From DATFWC01 sp045801465 (lineage in GTDB: Bacteria > Pseudomonadota > Alphaproteobacteria > Rhizobiales > Xanthobacteraceae), in contig JBJMSU010000023.1 of assembly GCA_045801465.1 (NCBI GenBank), positions 1 to 13,428 of the forward strand: a stretch of 13,428 nucleotides of DNA, given 5' to 3'. Position 1 is the first letter of the stretch, and each line of letters opens with the position of its first letter. The position numbers and the translations under genes are program-made. Of this stretch, positions 1 to 6,953 are shown piece after piece. The notes under the pieces were generated by a model. It was not told the DNA's origin. It ran no database searches and saw only the letters and a program-made list of their open reading frames with translations.

Positions 1-181
1 GCATGAGGCCGGCATCGATGTATTCCTGAACCGACTCGAGCGGGATATTGCGGTCGCGCTCGGCGGCAACCGCGCGCTCGCGCAGCCGCGGCGCCAGCGC
101 CCGCGCACGTGCCACCAGTTCCTCGGCTGTCGGAATGGTCTCGTGCGCCGCCGCCGTGGCCAGCGTCTCCACAGCACTCAT
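1..181 (-). CDS. Acyl-CoA-dehydrogenase-fold flavin-dependent monooxygenase, N-terminus only (cut by window edge)
   Basis: Reading leftward from 181 gives about 60 codons that run off the window without a stop. The visible peptide starts MSAVETLATAAAHETIP, continues with a helix ELVARARALAPRLRERAVA, and then has AAERDRNIPLESVQEYIDAG. This pattern (long N-terminal helix, 'E.dR.iP.e.v....aGl') is that of the alpha-helical N-terminal domain of acyl-CoA dehydrogenase relatives that act as flavin-dependent aromatic monooxygenases (HsaA / 4-hydroxyphenylacetate hydroxylase type). Two in-frame ATGs exist, at 187 and 181. I chose 181 because a GGGAGG Shine-Dalgarno at 189-194 then sits 7 bases upstream, whereas it would be only 1 base from the ATG at 187. 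The catalytic residues lie outside the window, so dehydrogenase versus oxygenase and the substrate cannot be decided. It reads in the same direction as gltX but is separated from it by a repeat-bearing gap of 235 bases. Confidence 0.7.
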   Translation of the reverse strand, partial: MSAVETLATAAAHETIPTAEELVARARALAPRLRERAVAAERDRNIPLESVQEYIDAGLM

Positions 182-310
182 CGGCATGCCTCCCGGGATG
201 ACGTTTTCGCGGCAGCTTGCGCCAGGGCGTCAGGCCGAATCAAGCGGCCGAATTGCAGGGTGGATTGACGCGCCGTACCCGGCTTGTGAGTGGGACCGCT
301 GCATGGCGCG

Positions 311-352
311 CCGAAACCCACCAGCGGCGCAACTGATGACGGTGGGTTTCGG
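311..352. repeat. Palindromic repeat element downstream of gltX
   Basis: CCGAAACCCACC at 311-322 and GGTGGGTTTCGG at 341-352 are perfect 12-base inverted repeats with an 18-base loop. A related AACCCACCCTAC lies at 396-407 and a weaker GCAGGGTGGATTG at about 256-268, so the whole 255-407 interval looks like one or more copies of a GGGTGGGTT-type dispersed palindrome. From memory, elements of this style are common between genes in Bradyrhizobium-like genomes. It lies just after the gltX stop (reading leftward). The hairpin could help end gltX transcription, but there is no T-tract, so it is not a standard intrinsic terminator. Confidence 0.65.
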
Positions 353-416
353 TGGGCGACGCTGCGACGTCCCTCGGAGCTCGAGCACCGCGCTCAACCC
401 ACCCTACAGCGCTGCA

Positions 417-1862
417 TTACTCCGCGGCGCTGCGGGCCGCACCGCCGGCCTGGTCGGCAAGGCGCGCGAGGCTTTCGGAGCGGCCGAGCACGGCCATGAC
501 GTCGAAGATGCCGGGCGAGGTGATGCGGCCGGTCAGCGCGGCACGCAGGGGCTGCGCCACCTGTCCGAGCTTGACGCTCTTGCGCTCGGCGAACCCGCGC
601 ACCGTTGCCTCGGTGCTCTCGGCGCTCCACGGCGTGACCCCCTCGAGCGCGCCGATCAGCTCGGCCAGCAGACCCCGCGCCTCGTCCGACAGCAGGGTCT
701 TGGCCTTGTCTTCGAGCGGGATGGGGCGGTCGGCCCAGAGGAAGCGGGCACCGTCGATGAGCTCGATCAGGTTCTTCGCCCGCTCCTTGAGACCCGGCAT
801 GGCGGCGAGAAGCTTGTCCTTGATGGCCGGCGTCAGCTTGGCGGCGACCTCCGCCCCGTCCGCGATATGGGGCAGCAGGCCCTCGATCGCCGCCACCAGC
901 TCGGCATCGGGCGTGGCCCGCATATAGTGGCCGTTGAGATTCTCGAGCTTGGCGAAGTCGAAGCGAGCGGGCGAGCGCCCGATCGCCGGCAGGTCGAACA
1001 GGCGGATCATCTCCTCGGTGGAGAACATCTCCTGGTCGCCGTGGCTCCAGCCGAGGCGGACCAGGTAGTTGCGCATGGCCGCCGGCAGATAACCCATGGC
1101 GCGATAGGCATCGATGCCGAGCGCGCCGTGCCGCTTCGACAGCTTGGCGCCGTCCGGCCCGTGGATCAGCGGGATGTGCGCCATGACCGGCACGTCCCAG
1201 CCGGCCGCGTCGTAGATGTGCTTCTGCCGCGCCGCGTTGGTGAGATGGTCGGCGCCGCGGATCACGTGGGTGATGCCCATGTCGTGGTCGTCGACCACGA
1301 CGGCCAGCATGTAAGTCGGCGTGCCGTCCGAGCGCAGCAGCACGAGATCGTCGAGGTCCTCGTTCTGCCACACCACACGGCCCTGCACCTGGTCCTCGAT
1401 CACGGTCTCCCCGGTCAACGGCGCCTTGAGCCGGATCACCGGCCTGACGCCGGGCGGCGCCTCGGACGGATCGCGGTCGCGCCAGCGGCCGTCATACAGC
1501 TTGGAGCGGCCCTCGCGCCGGGCCGCCTCGCGCATCTCCTCGAGCTCCTGCTGGCTGGCATAGCAGCGGTACGCCTTGCCGGCGGCGAGCAACTGCTCGG
1601 CCACCTCGCGGTGGCGGGCGGCGCGCGCAAACTGATGCACGACGTCGCCGTCCCATTCGATGCCGAGCCAGGTCAGGCCGTCGATGATCGCCGCGATGGC
1701 CGCGTCGGTCGAGCGCTCGCGGTCGGTGTCCTCGATGCGCAGCAGCATCTTGCCGGCGCGTCCGCGCGCATAGAGCCAATTGAACAGGGCCGTCCGCCCT
1801 CCGCCGATATGGAGGAAGCCGGTGGGCGAAGGAGCAAAGCGGACGACGATGCTCTCGGTCAT
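417..1862 (-). CDS. gltX: Glutamyl-tRNA synthetase (class I)
   Basis: Charges tRNA(Glu) with glutamate using ATP, in the cytoplasm. With the start used here the protein has 481 residues, normal for bacterial GluRS. The Rossmann-fold signature FAPSPTGFLHIGGGR is at residues 9-23 (HIGG = class I 'HIGH' box) and the 'KMSKS' loop is KLSKR at 240-244. RIEDTDRERS near 42-51 and the block around DGTPTYMLAVVVDDH (179-193) are further GluRS hallmarks. The C-terminal helical anticodon-binding part (about 320-481) is present. The reading frame can be extended three codons upstream to a TTG at 1871, but the ATG at 1862 gives the expected family start MTESIVVRFAPSPTG, so I use it. There is no clear Shine-Dalgarno. 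It is transcribed away from glnS. Whether it also mischarges tRNA(Gln) cannot be read from the sequence, although a glnS gene next door makes a discriminating enzyme plausible. Confidence 0.96.
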   Translation of the reverse strand: MTESIVVRFAPSPTGFLHIGGGRTALFNWLYARGRAGKMLLRIEDTDRERSTDAAIAAIIDGLTWLGIEWDGDVVHQFARAARHREVAEQLLAAGKAYRCYASQQELEEMREAARREGRSKLYDGRWRDRDPSEAPPGVRPVIRLKAPLTGETVIEDQVQGRVVWQNEDLDDLVLLRSDGTPTYMLAVVVDDHDMGITHVIRGADHLTNAARQKHIYDAAGWDVPVMAHIPLIHGPDGAKLSKRHGALGIDAYRAMGYLPAAMRNYLVRLGWSHGDQEMFSTEEMIRLFDLPAIGRSPARFDFAKLENLNGHYMRATPDAELVAAIEGLLPHIADGAEVAAKLTPAIKDKLLAAMPGLKERAKNLIELIDGARFLWADRPIPLEDKAKTLLSDEARGLLAELIGALEGVTPWSAESTEATVRGFAERKSVKLGQVAQPLRAALTGRITSPGIFDVMAVLGRSESLARLADQAGGAARSAAE

Positions 1863-1986
1863 GTCAGGCAATGCGCGTCAATCACGGGCAGAGCGTGCCC
1901 CTCTATCACAAAATCGGCCTTGGACCAGCGCCATTCGCCGCGGCGGCCTTGGCGCATCAGCGCGGATTTGCCACATAGAGACCAGG

Positions 1987-2085
1987 AATCAGTCATCAGT
2001 AGTCAGTAATCAGGCGCCGTGCGCAAAGTTCCCTGATCGCGGCCGCGGATGCCGACCACTGACCACTGATCACTGACCACTGATT
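1987..2085. repeat. Head-to-head heptamer repeat array between gltX and glnS
   Basis: Four adjacent 7-base units on the plus strand (1987-2014: AATCAGT, CATCAGT, AGTCAGT, AATCAGG) face four adjacent units in the opposite orientation (2058-2085; on the minus strand AATCAGT, GGTCAGT, GATCAGT, GGTCAGT). The consensus is RRTCAGT and the spacer is 43 bases (2015-2057). The two arms are partly complementary, so a long imperfect hairpin is possible. The right arm ends 13 bases before the glnS ATG and would lie in its 5' leader or promoter. The low GC and regular phase stand out from the surrounding GC-rich DNA. Confidence 0.85.
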
Positions 2086-2098
2086 ACTCACACCTGGT

Positions 2099-3793
2099 AT
2101 GGGCATGGCGGTCACCGAAACGGCGGTGCGGGAAGCAGGGCGCGACTTCATCCGCGACATCATCGAGGCCGATCTGGCCTCGGGGCGGCATCGCACCGTG
2201 GTCACGCGCTTTCCGCCCGAACCCAACGGCTATCTCCATATCGGCCACGCCAAATCCATCTGCCTCAACTTCGGCGTGGCGGAGGAATTCGGCGGCCGCT
2301 GCCACCTGCGCTTCGACGACACCAATCCGACCAAGGAGGAGCAGGAATATATCGACGCCATCGAGGCCGACGTGCGCTGGCTCGGCTTCGATTGGGGCCG
2401 TCACCTCTATCACGCTTCCGATTATTTCGAGCAGCTCTGCGAATGGGCCGAGCACCTGATCCGCACCGGCAAAGCCTTCGTCGACGATCAGTCGCAGGAG
2501 GAGATGCGGGCGACGCGCGGAACCCTGACGGAGGCGGGGCAGAACAGCCCGTACCGCGACCGCAGCGTGGAGGAGAATCTCGACCTGTTCCGCCGCATGC
2601 GCGCCGGCGAGTTCCCCAACGGCGCCCGCGTCCTGCGCGCCAAGATCGACATGACGTCAGGCAACATCAACCTGCGCGATCCGGTTCTCTACCGCATCCT
2701 CCACGCCACGCATCCGCGCACCGGCGACGCCTGGTGCATCTACCCGAGCTACGATTTCGCCCACGGCCAGTCGGACGCGATCGAAGGCATCACCCACTCG
2801 ATCTGCACACTGGAGTTCGAGGATCACCGACCGCTCTACGACTGGTTCCTCGAGAACCTTCCGGTTCCCTCGCGGCCGCGGCAGTACGAGTTTGCGCGCC
2901 TCAACCTCACCTACACGGTGCTCTCCAAGCGCGTGCTCACCGAGCTGGTGCGGGCGGGCCATGTCAGCGGCTGGGACGACCCGCGCATGCCGACGCGTGC
3001 CGGCTTGCGCCGGCGTGGCGTGCCGCCGGCTTCGATCCGCGATTTCGTCAAGCGCGTCGGCGTCGCCAAGGCCAATTCGGTGGTCGACGTTGCGATGTTC
3101 GACTTTTCGGTGCGCGAGGTCCTGAACAAGACGGCGCTCCGCCGCATGGCGGTGTTGCGGCCGCTGAAGGTGGTGGTCGAGAACTATCCGGAAGGCGCGA
3201 GCGAAGAGCTCGAAGCGGTCAACAATCCCGAGGATCCGGCGGCGGGCACGCGGCGCCTACGCTTCTCGCGCGAGCTCTACGTCGAGCGCGACGACTTCAT
3301 GGAGAACCCGCCGAAGAAATTCTACCGGCTGGCGCCCGGCCGCGAGGTACGGCTGCGCTATGCCTATTTCATTACCTGCCGCGAGGCGGTGAAGAACGCC
3401 GCCGGCGATGTGGTCGAGCTGCGCTGCACCTACGATCCGGCGACGCGCGGCGGCAACACGCCGCCGGACGGCCGCAAGGTGCAGGCCACCTTGCATTGGG
3501 TCTCGGCCGCCGACGCCGTTCCGGCGGAGGTGCGGCTCTACAACCAGCTCTTCAACCGTCCCGATCCAGACGCCGGCAATTTCGCCGCGGACCTCAACCC
3601 CAACTCGCTCGAAGTTTTGACCGACTGCAAGCTCGAGCCGGCGCTTGCCGGCGACAATGCCGCCGAGCCGGTGCAGTTCGAGCGCCAGGGCTATTTCTTC
3701 CGCGATCCGGATTCGCCGCCGGGCCGCCTCGTGTTCAACCGCACCGTGGGCTTGCGCGACACCTGGGCCAAGGTCAGCGGCACGAAATCATAG
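2099..3793 (+). CDS. glnS: Glutaminyl-tRNA synthetase (class I)
   Basis: Charges tRNA(Gln) directly with glutamine. The protein has 564 residues, close to the 554 of E. coli GlnRS. The signature RFPPEPNGYLHIGHAKSI spans residues 37-54 with a perfect HIGH box at 47-50. The KMSKS-type loop is VLSKR at 274-278, followed by the GlnRS-specific GWDDPRMPTRAGLRRRG block. The C-terminal two-barrel anticodon-binding region (about 345-550) is complete, including the family-typical NFAADLNPNSLEVLTDCKLEP stretch, here split by only short variations. Two in-frame ATGs (2099 and 2105) are possible; neither has a good Shine-Dalgarno, and the heptamer array lies directly upstream. It is divergent from gltX. 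GlnRS is patchy in Alphaproteobacteria, many of which make Gln-tRNA indirectly with GatCAB, so its presence is informative. No gat genes are visible here. Confidence 0.96.
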   Translation: MGMAVTETAVREAGRDFIRDIIEADLASGRHRTVVTRFPPEPNGYLHIGHAKSICLNFGVAEEFGGRCHLRFDDTNPTKEEQEYIDAIEADVRWLGFDWGRHLYHASDYFEQLCEWAEHLIRTGKAFVDDQSQEEMRATRGTLTEAGQNSPYRDRSVEENLDLFRRMRAGEFPNGARVLRAKIDMTSGNINLRDPVLYRILHATHPRTGDAWCIYPSYDFAHGQSDAIEGITHSICTLEFEDHRPLYDWFLENLPVPSRPRQYEFARLNLTYTVLSKRVLTELVRAGHVSGWDDPRMPTRAGLRRRGVPPASIRDFVKRVGVAKANSVVDVAMFDFSVREVLNKTALRRMAVLRPLKVVVENYPEGASEELEAVNNPEDPAAGTRRLRFSRELYVERDDFMENPPKKFYRLAPGREVRLRYAYFITCREAVKNAAGDVVELRCTYDPATRGGNTPPDGRKVQATLHWVSAADAVPAEVRLYNQLFNRPDPDAGNFAADLNPNSLEVLTDCKLEPALAGDNAAEPVQFERQGYFFRDPDSPPGRLVFNRTVGLRDTWAKVSGTKS

Positions 3794-4113
3794 GCTACCG
3801 CTCGAGGCCAGCCCATATTTCGTCCAGTTGCGACCGAGCATCGGAGGGAGTGGGAAATCAAACCGCAAGATTATAGCCGATTGGTAGCTCGACCAGAAAC
3901 AGCACGCGCCTATTGAGCCTGTTCAGGAAGCCGCAACAAGCGCGTAGCCCGGACAACGTCGGAGTCAGCACGTCGGTGATGGTACGCGTTCTCCGTCCCC
4001 TGGTCGGAGCGGACTGGCGTCAGCGTAAGTGGCCATTCCTCGGTTTTGCGAGCCCGATGCCGCGCTTAACGCATTGATATACAAGATATTGTAAATACGG
4101 GAGGGCTGCCAAG
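3794..4113. other. Intergenic gap (320 bases) between convergent glnS and the histidine kinase gene; no convincing gene
   Basis: I find no tRNA, intrinsic terminator or start-to-stop gene of convincing quality. On the minus strand, a frame open from about 4018 down to a TGA at 3858 would encode roughly 53 residues ending RRVLFLVELPIGYNLAV, but it has no good start codon and no Shine-Dalgarno. It may be a chance frame or the tail of a decayed gene. An AT-rich patch at about 4071-4098 contains a small TACAA / TTGTA inverted pair (4080-4084 and 4089-4093). The gap should hold the 3' ends of both flanking transcripts. Confidence 0.6.
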
Positions 4114-5787
4114 CTATCGCCGCTTCGCGTCCAGCATGTCCAGCGGCAGACGAATCACGAATTCCGTCCCCGGCTCCAGCCGGTTGATCTCAAGTGTACC
4201 TCGCAGCTGGCGCACCGTGGTGGCGATCACGCGCATGCCGAGCGAGCTCGACTGCTCGATCTGAAAATCTTCCGGCATTCCGCGGCCCTGGTCGGCGACC
4301 CGCAGTTCGACGGTGTCAGTGCCGCTGTGTTTCAGGCTGACGTCAATGGGCCCGGGCTGCCCGTCCGGATAAGCGTGCTTGAGCGCGTTGGTGATGAGCT
4401 CGTGCGTCAGCATCGCCAGCGAGATCGCATGCGAGCCGGACAGCTCCAGCCGCTCGGCTTCGACCGTGATGATCGGCTTGTGAACGCCCGCGTAGGCATT
4501 CTGGCTCTCCTCGCAGATCACCTTGAGGAAACCGCTGAACTCGACGTCCTCCGACGTGTTCGTCTGGTAGAGATAGCGGTAGACGGTCGCCATCGCGACC
4601 ACGCGATCGCGCGCTCGTTCGAGATGCTCGCGCGCATCGGCACTGTCGACGTGCCGCCGTTGCAGGTCGAGCACGCTCGACAGCAGGGTCAGGCTGTTCA
4701 TGACGCGATGCTGAAGCTCGCGCAGGAGGAAGCCCTTTTGCTCGAGCAGGTCATGAATCTTGTCCGACATGCGGGCGAGGGCGGTGCTCAGCTGGCCGAA
4801 TTCGGCCGAGGAACTCAGTGGGGGAAAGGGGGCGATGTCGCCGGCCTCGCGGCGGCGGGCCGTCTCAACGATCGCCCGGATCGGCAGGTCGATCAGCACA
4901 TGCGTGGCGATCCACGCGCCGGCGATCGCCAGGAGCATGGTGACCAGCGCAAATGCGAGGCTCTGCTCGTTGACGCGCCTGGCATCGGCCAACGCCGTGT
5001 CCTGATCGATCGCTACGGCCACGAACAGGCTGCGCGGCACGTTGTCCACTGGCACGAAGCCGACGATCTCCGGACGGCCGGTCAGGCCCTTGGCCGAGAT
5101 CGCTTCCGGCGACGCTGAGGCCACGCGCGGGAAAACGTCCTGGGCGATCACTTTGGCCCCTTCGGCACTTTCCGGAGGAACCGCGAGGACCAGCGAACCT
5201 GCGCGATCGAGGACCATGATGCGTTGGTGCGGTCGCAACGGCCGGACGGCCAGACCCTGCGCGATCCGTTCCGGATTGAGGACGAGGACCATCACCCCCT
5301 TCACTGCGCCATCGACGGCGCGGTAGGGCATGGAAACGTGAAGCGACGGTACCTGCGCGACGCCGTCTCGTGTCAGCGGCCCGACGGTCAAGCGACCGCT
5401 CGTCATGGGCTCGCGAAAATACGCGCGATCCTTCACATCCGAAGTGGCCGGAGTCGCGCCCGTCGCACAATGGGACGCGCCGCTCGTGTCGATGATGACG
5501 GCCTCGCGATAGAGCGGAATGTCGGCAATGACCGAGCGGAAATAGGCCGCACAGGCCGCTTCGTCATCCGGAATCGCCGGATGCCGGCTCATGGCGACCA
5601 TCAGCCGGCGGCTGCCTTCGATCAGTTGGGCGAACTCGGCCGAGATCAGCCGGGCGGCTGTGAGCGCTTCGCCGCGCGCTTCCTTGTCCAGCACGATCTG
5701 CGAGCGCACCACGTTGTACAGAGTCAAAAGAAGCGGCGGAATCAACGCGATGGCGACGAGAAGCGAGAGTCGATGACGAAGCGTCAT
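4114..5787 (-). CDS. Membrane sensor histidine kinase: Cache sensor, HAMP-like linker, HisKA_2 and HATPase_c
   Basis: 557 residues. A first transmembrane helix (about 7-27) and a second (about 277-298) bracket a periplasmic domain of about 250 residues with the dCache pattern (VKDRAYFREPMTSG near 118-131, then SMPYR). A HAMP-like segment (about 299-350) leads to the phosphotransfer helix FLLRELQHRVMNSLTLLSS, with His360 the likely phospho-acceptor. This 'E.qHRv.NsL' form is typical of the HisKA_2 / HWE-related kinases abundant in Hyphomicrobiales, not of the classical HisKA group. The ATPase domain has an N box (HELITNALKHAYP, 462-474), a G1 box (DQGRGMP, 499-505) and a G2-like SSLGMRV. All parts look intact. 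No response regulator lies within the window, so it is an orphan kinase and its partner and ligand are unknown. Start ATG at 5787; no strong Shine-Dalgarno. Confidence 0.93.
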   Translation of the reverse strand: MTLRHRLSLLVAIALIPPLLLTLYNVVRSQIVLDKEARGEALTAARLISAEFAQLIEGSRRLMVAMSRHPAIPDDEAACAAYFRSVIADIPLYREAVIIDTSGASHCATGATPATSDVKDRAYFREPMTSGRLTVGPLTRDGVAQVPSLHVSMPYRAVDGAVKGVMVLVLNPERIAQGLAVRPLRPHQRIMVLDRAGSLVLAVPPESAEGAKVIAQDVFPRVASASPEAISAKGLTGRPEIVGFVPVDNVPRSLFVAVAIDQDTALADARRVNEQSLAFALVTMLLAIAGAWIATHVLIDLPIRAIVETARRREAGDIAPFPPLSSSAEFGQLSTALARMSDKIHDLLEQKGFLLRELQHRVMNSLTLLSSVLDLQRRHVDSADAREHLERARDRVVAMATVYRYLYQTNTSEDVEFSGFLKVICEESQNAYAGVHKPIITVEAERLELSGSHAISLAMLTHELITNALKHAYPDGQPGPIDVSLKHSGTDTVELRVADQGRGMPEDFQIEQSSSLGMRVIATTVRQLRGTLEINRLEPGTEFVIRLPLDMLDAKRR

Positions 5788-5814
5788 GGCGGCGTCGACC
5801 CGTTGCGGGCCGGA

Positions 5815-5826
5815 ATATTACGCTAG
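5815..5826 (-). promoter_or_regulatory. Possible promoter core of the histidine kinase gene
   Basis: On the minus strand, CTAG (5823-5826) lies just upstream of TAATAT (5815-5820), a good -10-like hexamer, in the 145-base gap before the kinase start. No convincing -35 is found at 16-18 bases. CTAG is extremely rare in this window and occurs at similar distances before three other minus-strand genes, which raises the chance that this position matters. Confidence 0.3.
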
Positions 5827-5932
5827 CATCATGGCCGACTTCCAGTTCGCCTTGCAGGCTTTGGCAATGCGCGCGGTCCGGCCGCATCACAAGGCCGGCG
5901 TGCGGACGATGCATCGACGTGCCGGAAGCCTG

Positions 5933-6586
5933 TCAATATCCGATCATATCGATCGTCGTCAGCGTCACCTGATTGCTGATGCGCGCCGCGTTGGCGAGAT
6001 GCCAGGCGGTGTAGAGCTCGGGAAACAGATCGTCCGCCGACATTCCGTCCACCGGAACGATGACCTTGAATCCACGCAGGGCGGCTTCGCCTCCGGTGTG
6101 CAGCACCGATGTTTGCGCCTGCGTGCCGAGCGCGACCACGGTCTTGACCCCTTTCTCCTTCAACGTTTTTTCGAGATCGCTGCCGATGAACTTGTCCGGC
6201 CCGAGCGGCGGCAGCACCTGTTCGCCAGCCGCCGGCGTCAGCTCCGGGAGAATATCGGACGCGACCGAGCCAGGGACTGCGACGCTATAGATGATGAGCG
6301 CTCCCTTCGCCCGCGCCTCGGCCACGAGCTTTTGCACTTTGGGAACCGAATCGGCGCAGCGCGGGCGCCGCTGACGGGTGCAGGTCTGCGTGGTGAAATC
6401 CATGACCAGGAGCGCCGTCTCGCGCGCATCGATCTTCACCGGCTTCAGCTGCGGCGGCGGCGGGATCTTCGCCTTCGCCCATTCGTCGACAATCGTCTCG
6501 GCACAGACCGAGGAGGGCACACCGGCAGCTCCGAACAGGCTTCCGACAGCCAAGCAGGCTGAAACCAGCAATACGCGGCAATGCAT
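5933..6586 (-). CDS. Exported isochorismatase-fold (cysteine hydrolase-like) protein lacking the usual nucleophile Cys
   Basis: 217 residues. An N-terminal signal peptide (hydrophobic 4-23, likely cut after VCA at 29) sends it to the periplasm, which is unusual for this mostly cytoplasmic family. The isochorismatase fold shows in TALLVMDFTTQTC (57-69, with the conserved Asp63), a candidate Lys132 in GPDKFIGSDLE, and a strand-turn VVALGTQAQTSVLHTGGEAAL (150-170). In active members that last block reads roughly 'G.aT..Cv..Ta.dA'. Here the Cys position appears to be Val161, with Ser160 next to it, so it may be inactive or use different chemistry. Cys69 and Cys77 could form a disulfide in the periplasm. 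A strong AGGAGG (6593-6598) lies 6 bases before the ATG. It is the last gene of a tight three-gene set with the two upstream genes (16-base gap). Substrate unknown. Confidence 0.82.
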   Translation of the reverse strand: MHCRVLLVSACLAVGSLFGAAGVPSSVCAETIVDEWAKAKIPPPPQLKPVKIDARETALLVMDFTTQTCTRQRRPRCADSVPKVQKLVAEARAKGALIIYSVAVPGSVASDILPELTPAAGEQVLPPLGPDKFIGSDLEKTLKEKGVKTVVALGTQAQTSVLHTGGEAALRGFKVIVPVDGMSADDLFPELYTAWHLANAARISNQVTLTTIDMIGY

Positions 6587-6602
6587 GGACGTCCTCCTGA
6601 GA

Positions 6603-6941
6603 CTACAAGTCCGGCAAGCCGACCACCCGAAGATCGATCCTGCCGATCAACTCCGCCCTCAACGTCTCGGCGGCGCTCAGATCGGCGGCGGCCTGCTTCG
6701 ATGTGCTGGTGTTCGACCCGAAAACGACGATGCCGCCGATCGCCAGCGTCGTCGCCGCGATCAGGGCCACAGGATTGAACCTGATCGCCCCAAGCAGAAG
6801 CGCCAGCATCAACACCCCTCCGACCGCAATCGCGATCTTCGCGACCAGAATGATCTTTCGGCACCGCTCGATCGTGTTGGCCAATTGCTCGATGCGAAGC
6901 TCGAGGCGCGAGATGTCTTCGTGCAGCTCGCCGGTACTCAT
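6603..6941 (-). CDS. Small inner-membrane protein, two TM helices with flanking coiled coils
   Basis: 112 residues, family not recognised. Residues 5-30 (ELHEDISRLELRIEQLANTI) form a likely amphipathic coiled coil. Two hydrophobic helices follow at about 31-52 and 57-75, separated by a short AIRFNP turn. A second helical, charged segment (82-103) ends in RVVGLPDL. Both ends would be on the same side of the membrane, probably the cytoplasm, since the loop is too short to form a domain. AAAGG lies about 8 bases before the ATG. It is 12 bases downstream of the serine hydrolase stop and 16 bases upstream of the isochorismatase-like gene, so co-transcription of the three is very likely. It could be a scaffold or membrane anchor, but nothing in it shows an activity. 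Confidence 0.75.
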   Translation of the reverse strand: MSTGELHEDISRLELRIEQLANTIERCRKIILVAKIAIAVGGVLMLALLLGAIRFNPVALIAATTLAIGGIVVFGSNTSTSKQAAADLSAAETLRAELIGRIDLRVVGLPDL

Positions 6942-6953
6942 ATCATTGTGCCT

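Noticed and set aside
311..352. An intrinsic terminator for gltX
   Set aside because: The hairpin is perfect, but no run of T follows it in the gltX direction and the hairpin belongs to a repeat family.
48..2009. A 653-codon open frame on the plus strand across the gltX region
   Set aside because: It is antisense to an unmistakable gltX gene. It is Arg/Ala/Gly/His-rich without domains, as expected when a GC-rich gene is read on the opposite strand.
1987..2085. A CRISPR-like array
   Set aside because: Units are 7 bases with no spacers between them and in two opposing blocks; no cas genes are present.
2392..3876. A 494-codon plus-strand frame overlapping glnS
   Set aside because: It is a shifted reading of glnS with extreme Arg/Ala content and no motif; glnS is clearly the real gene.
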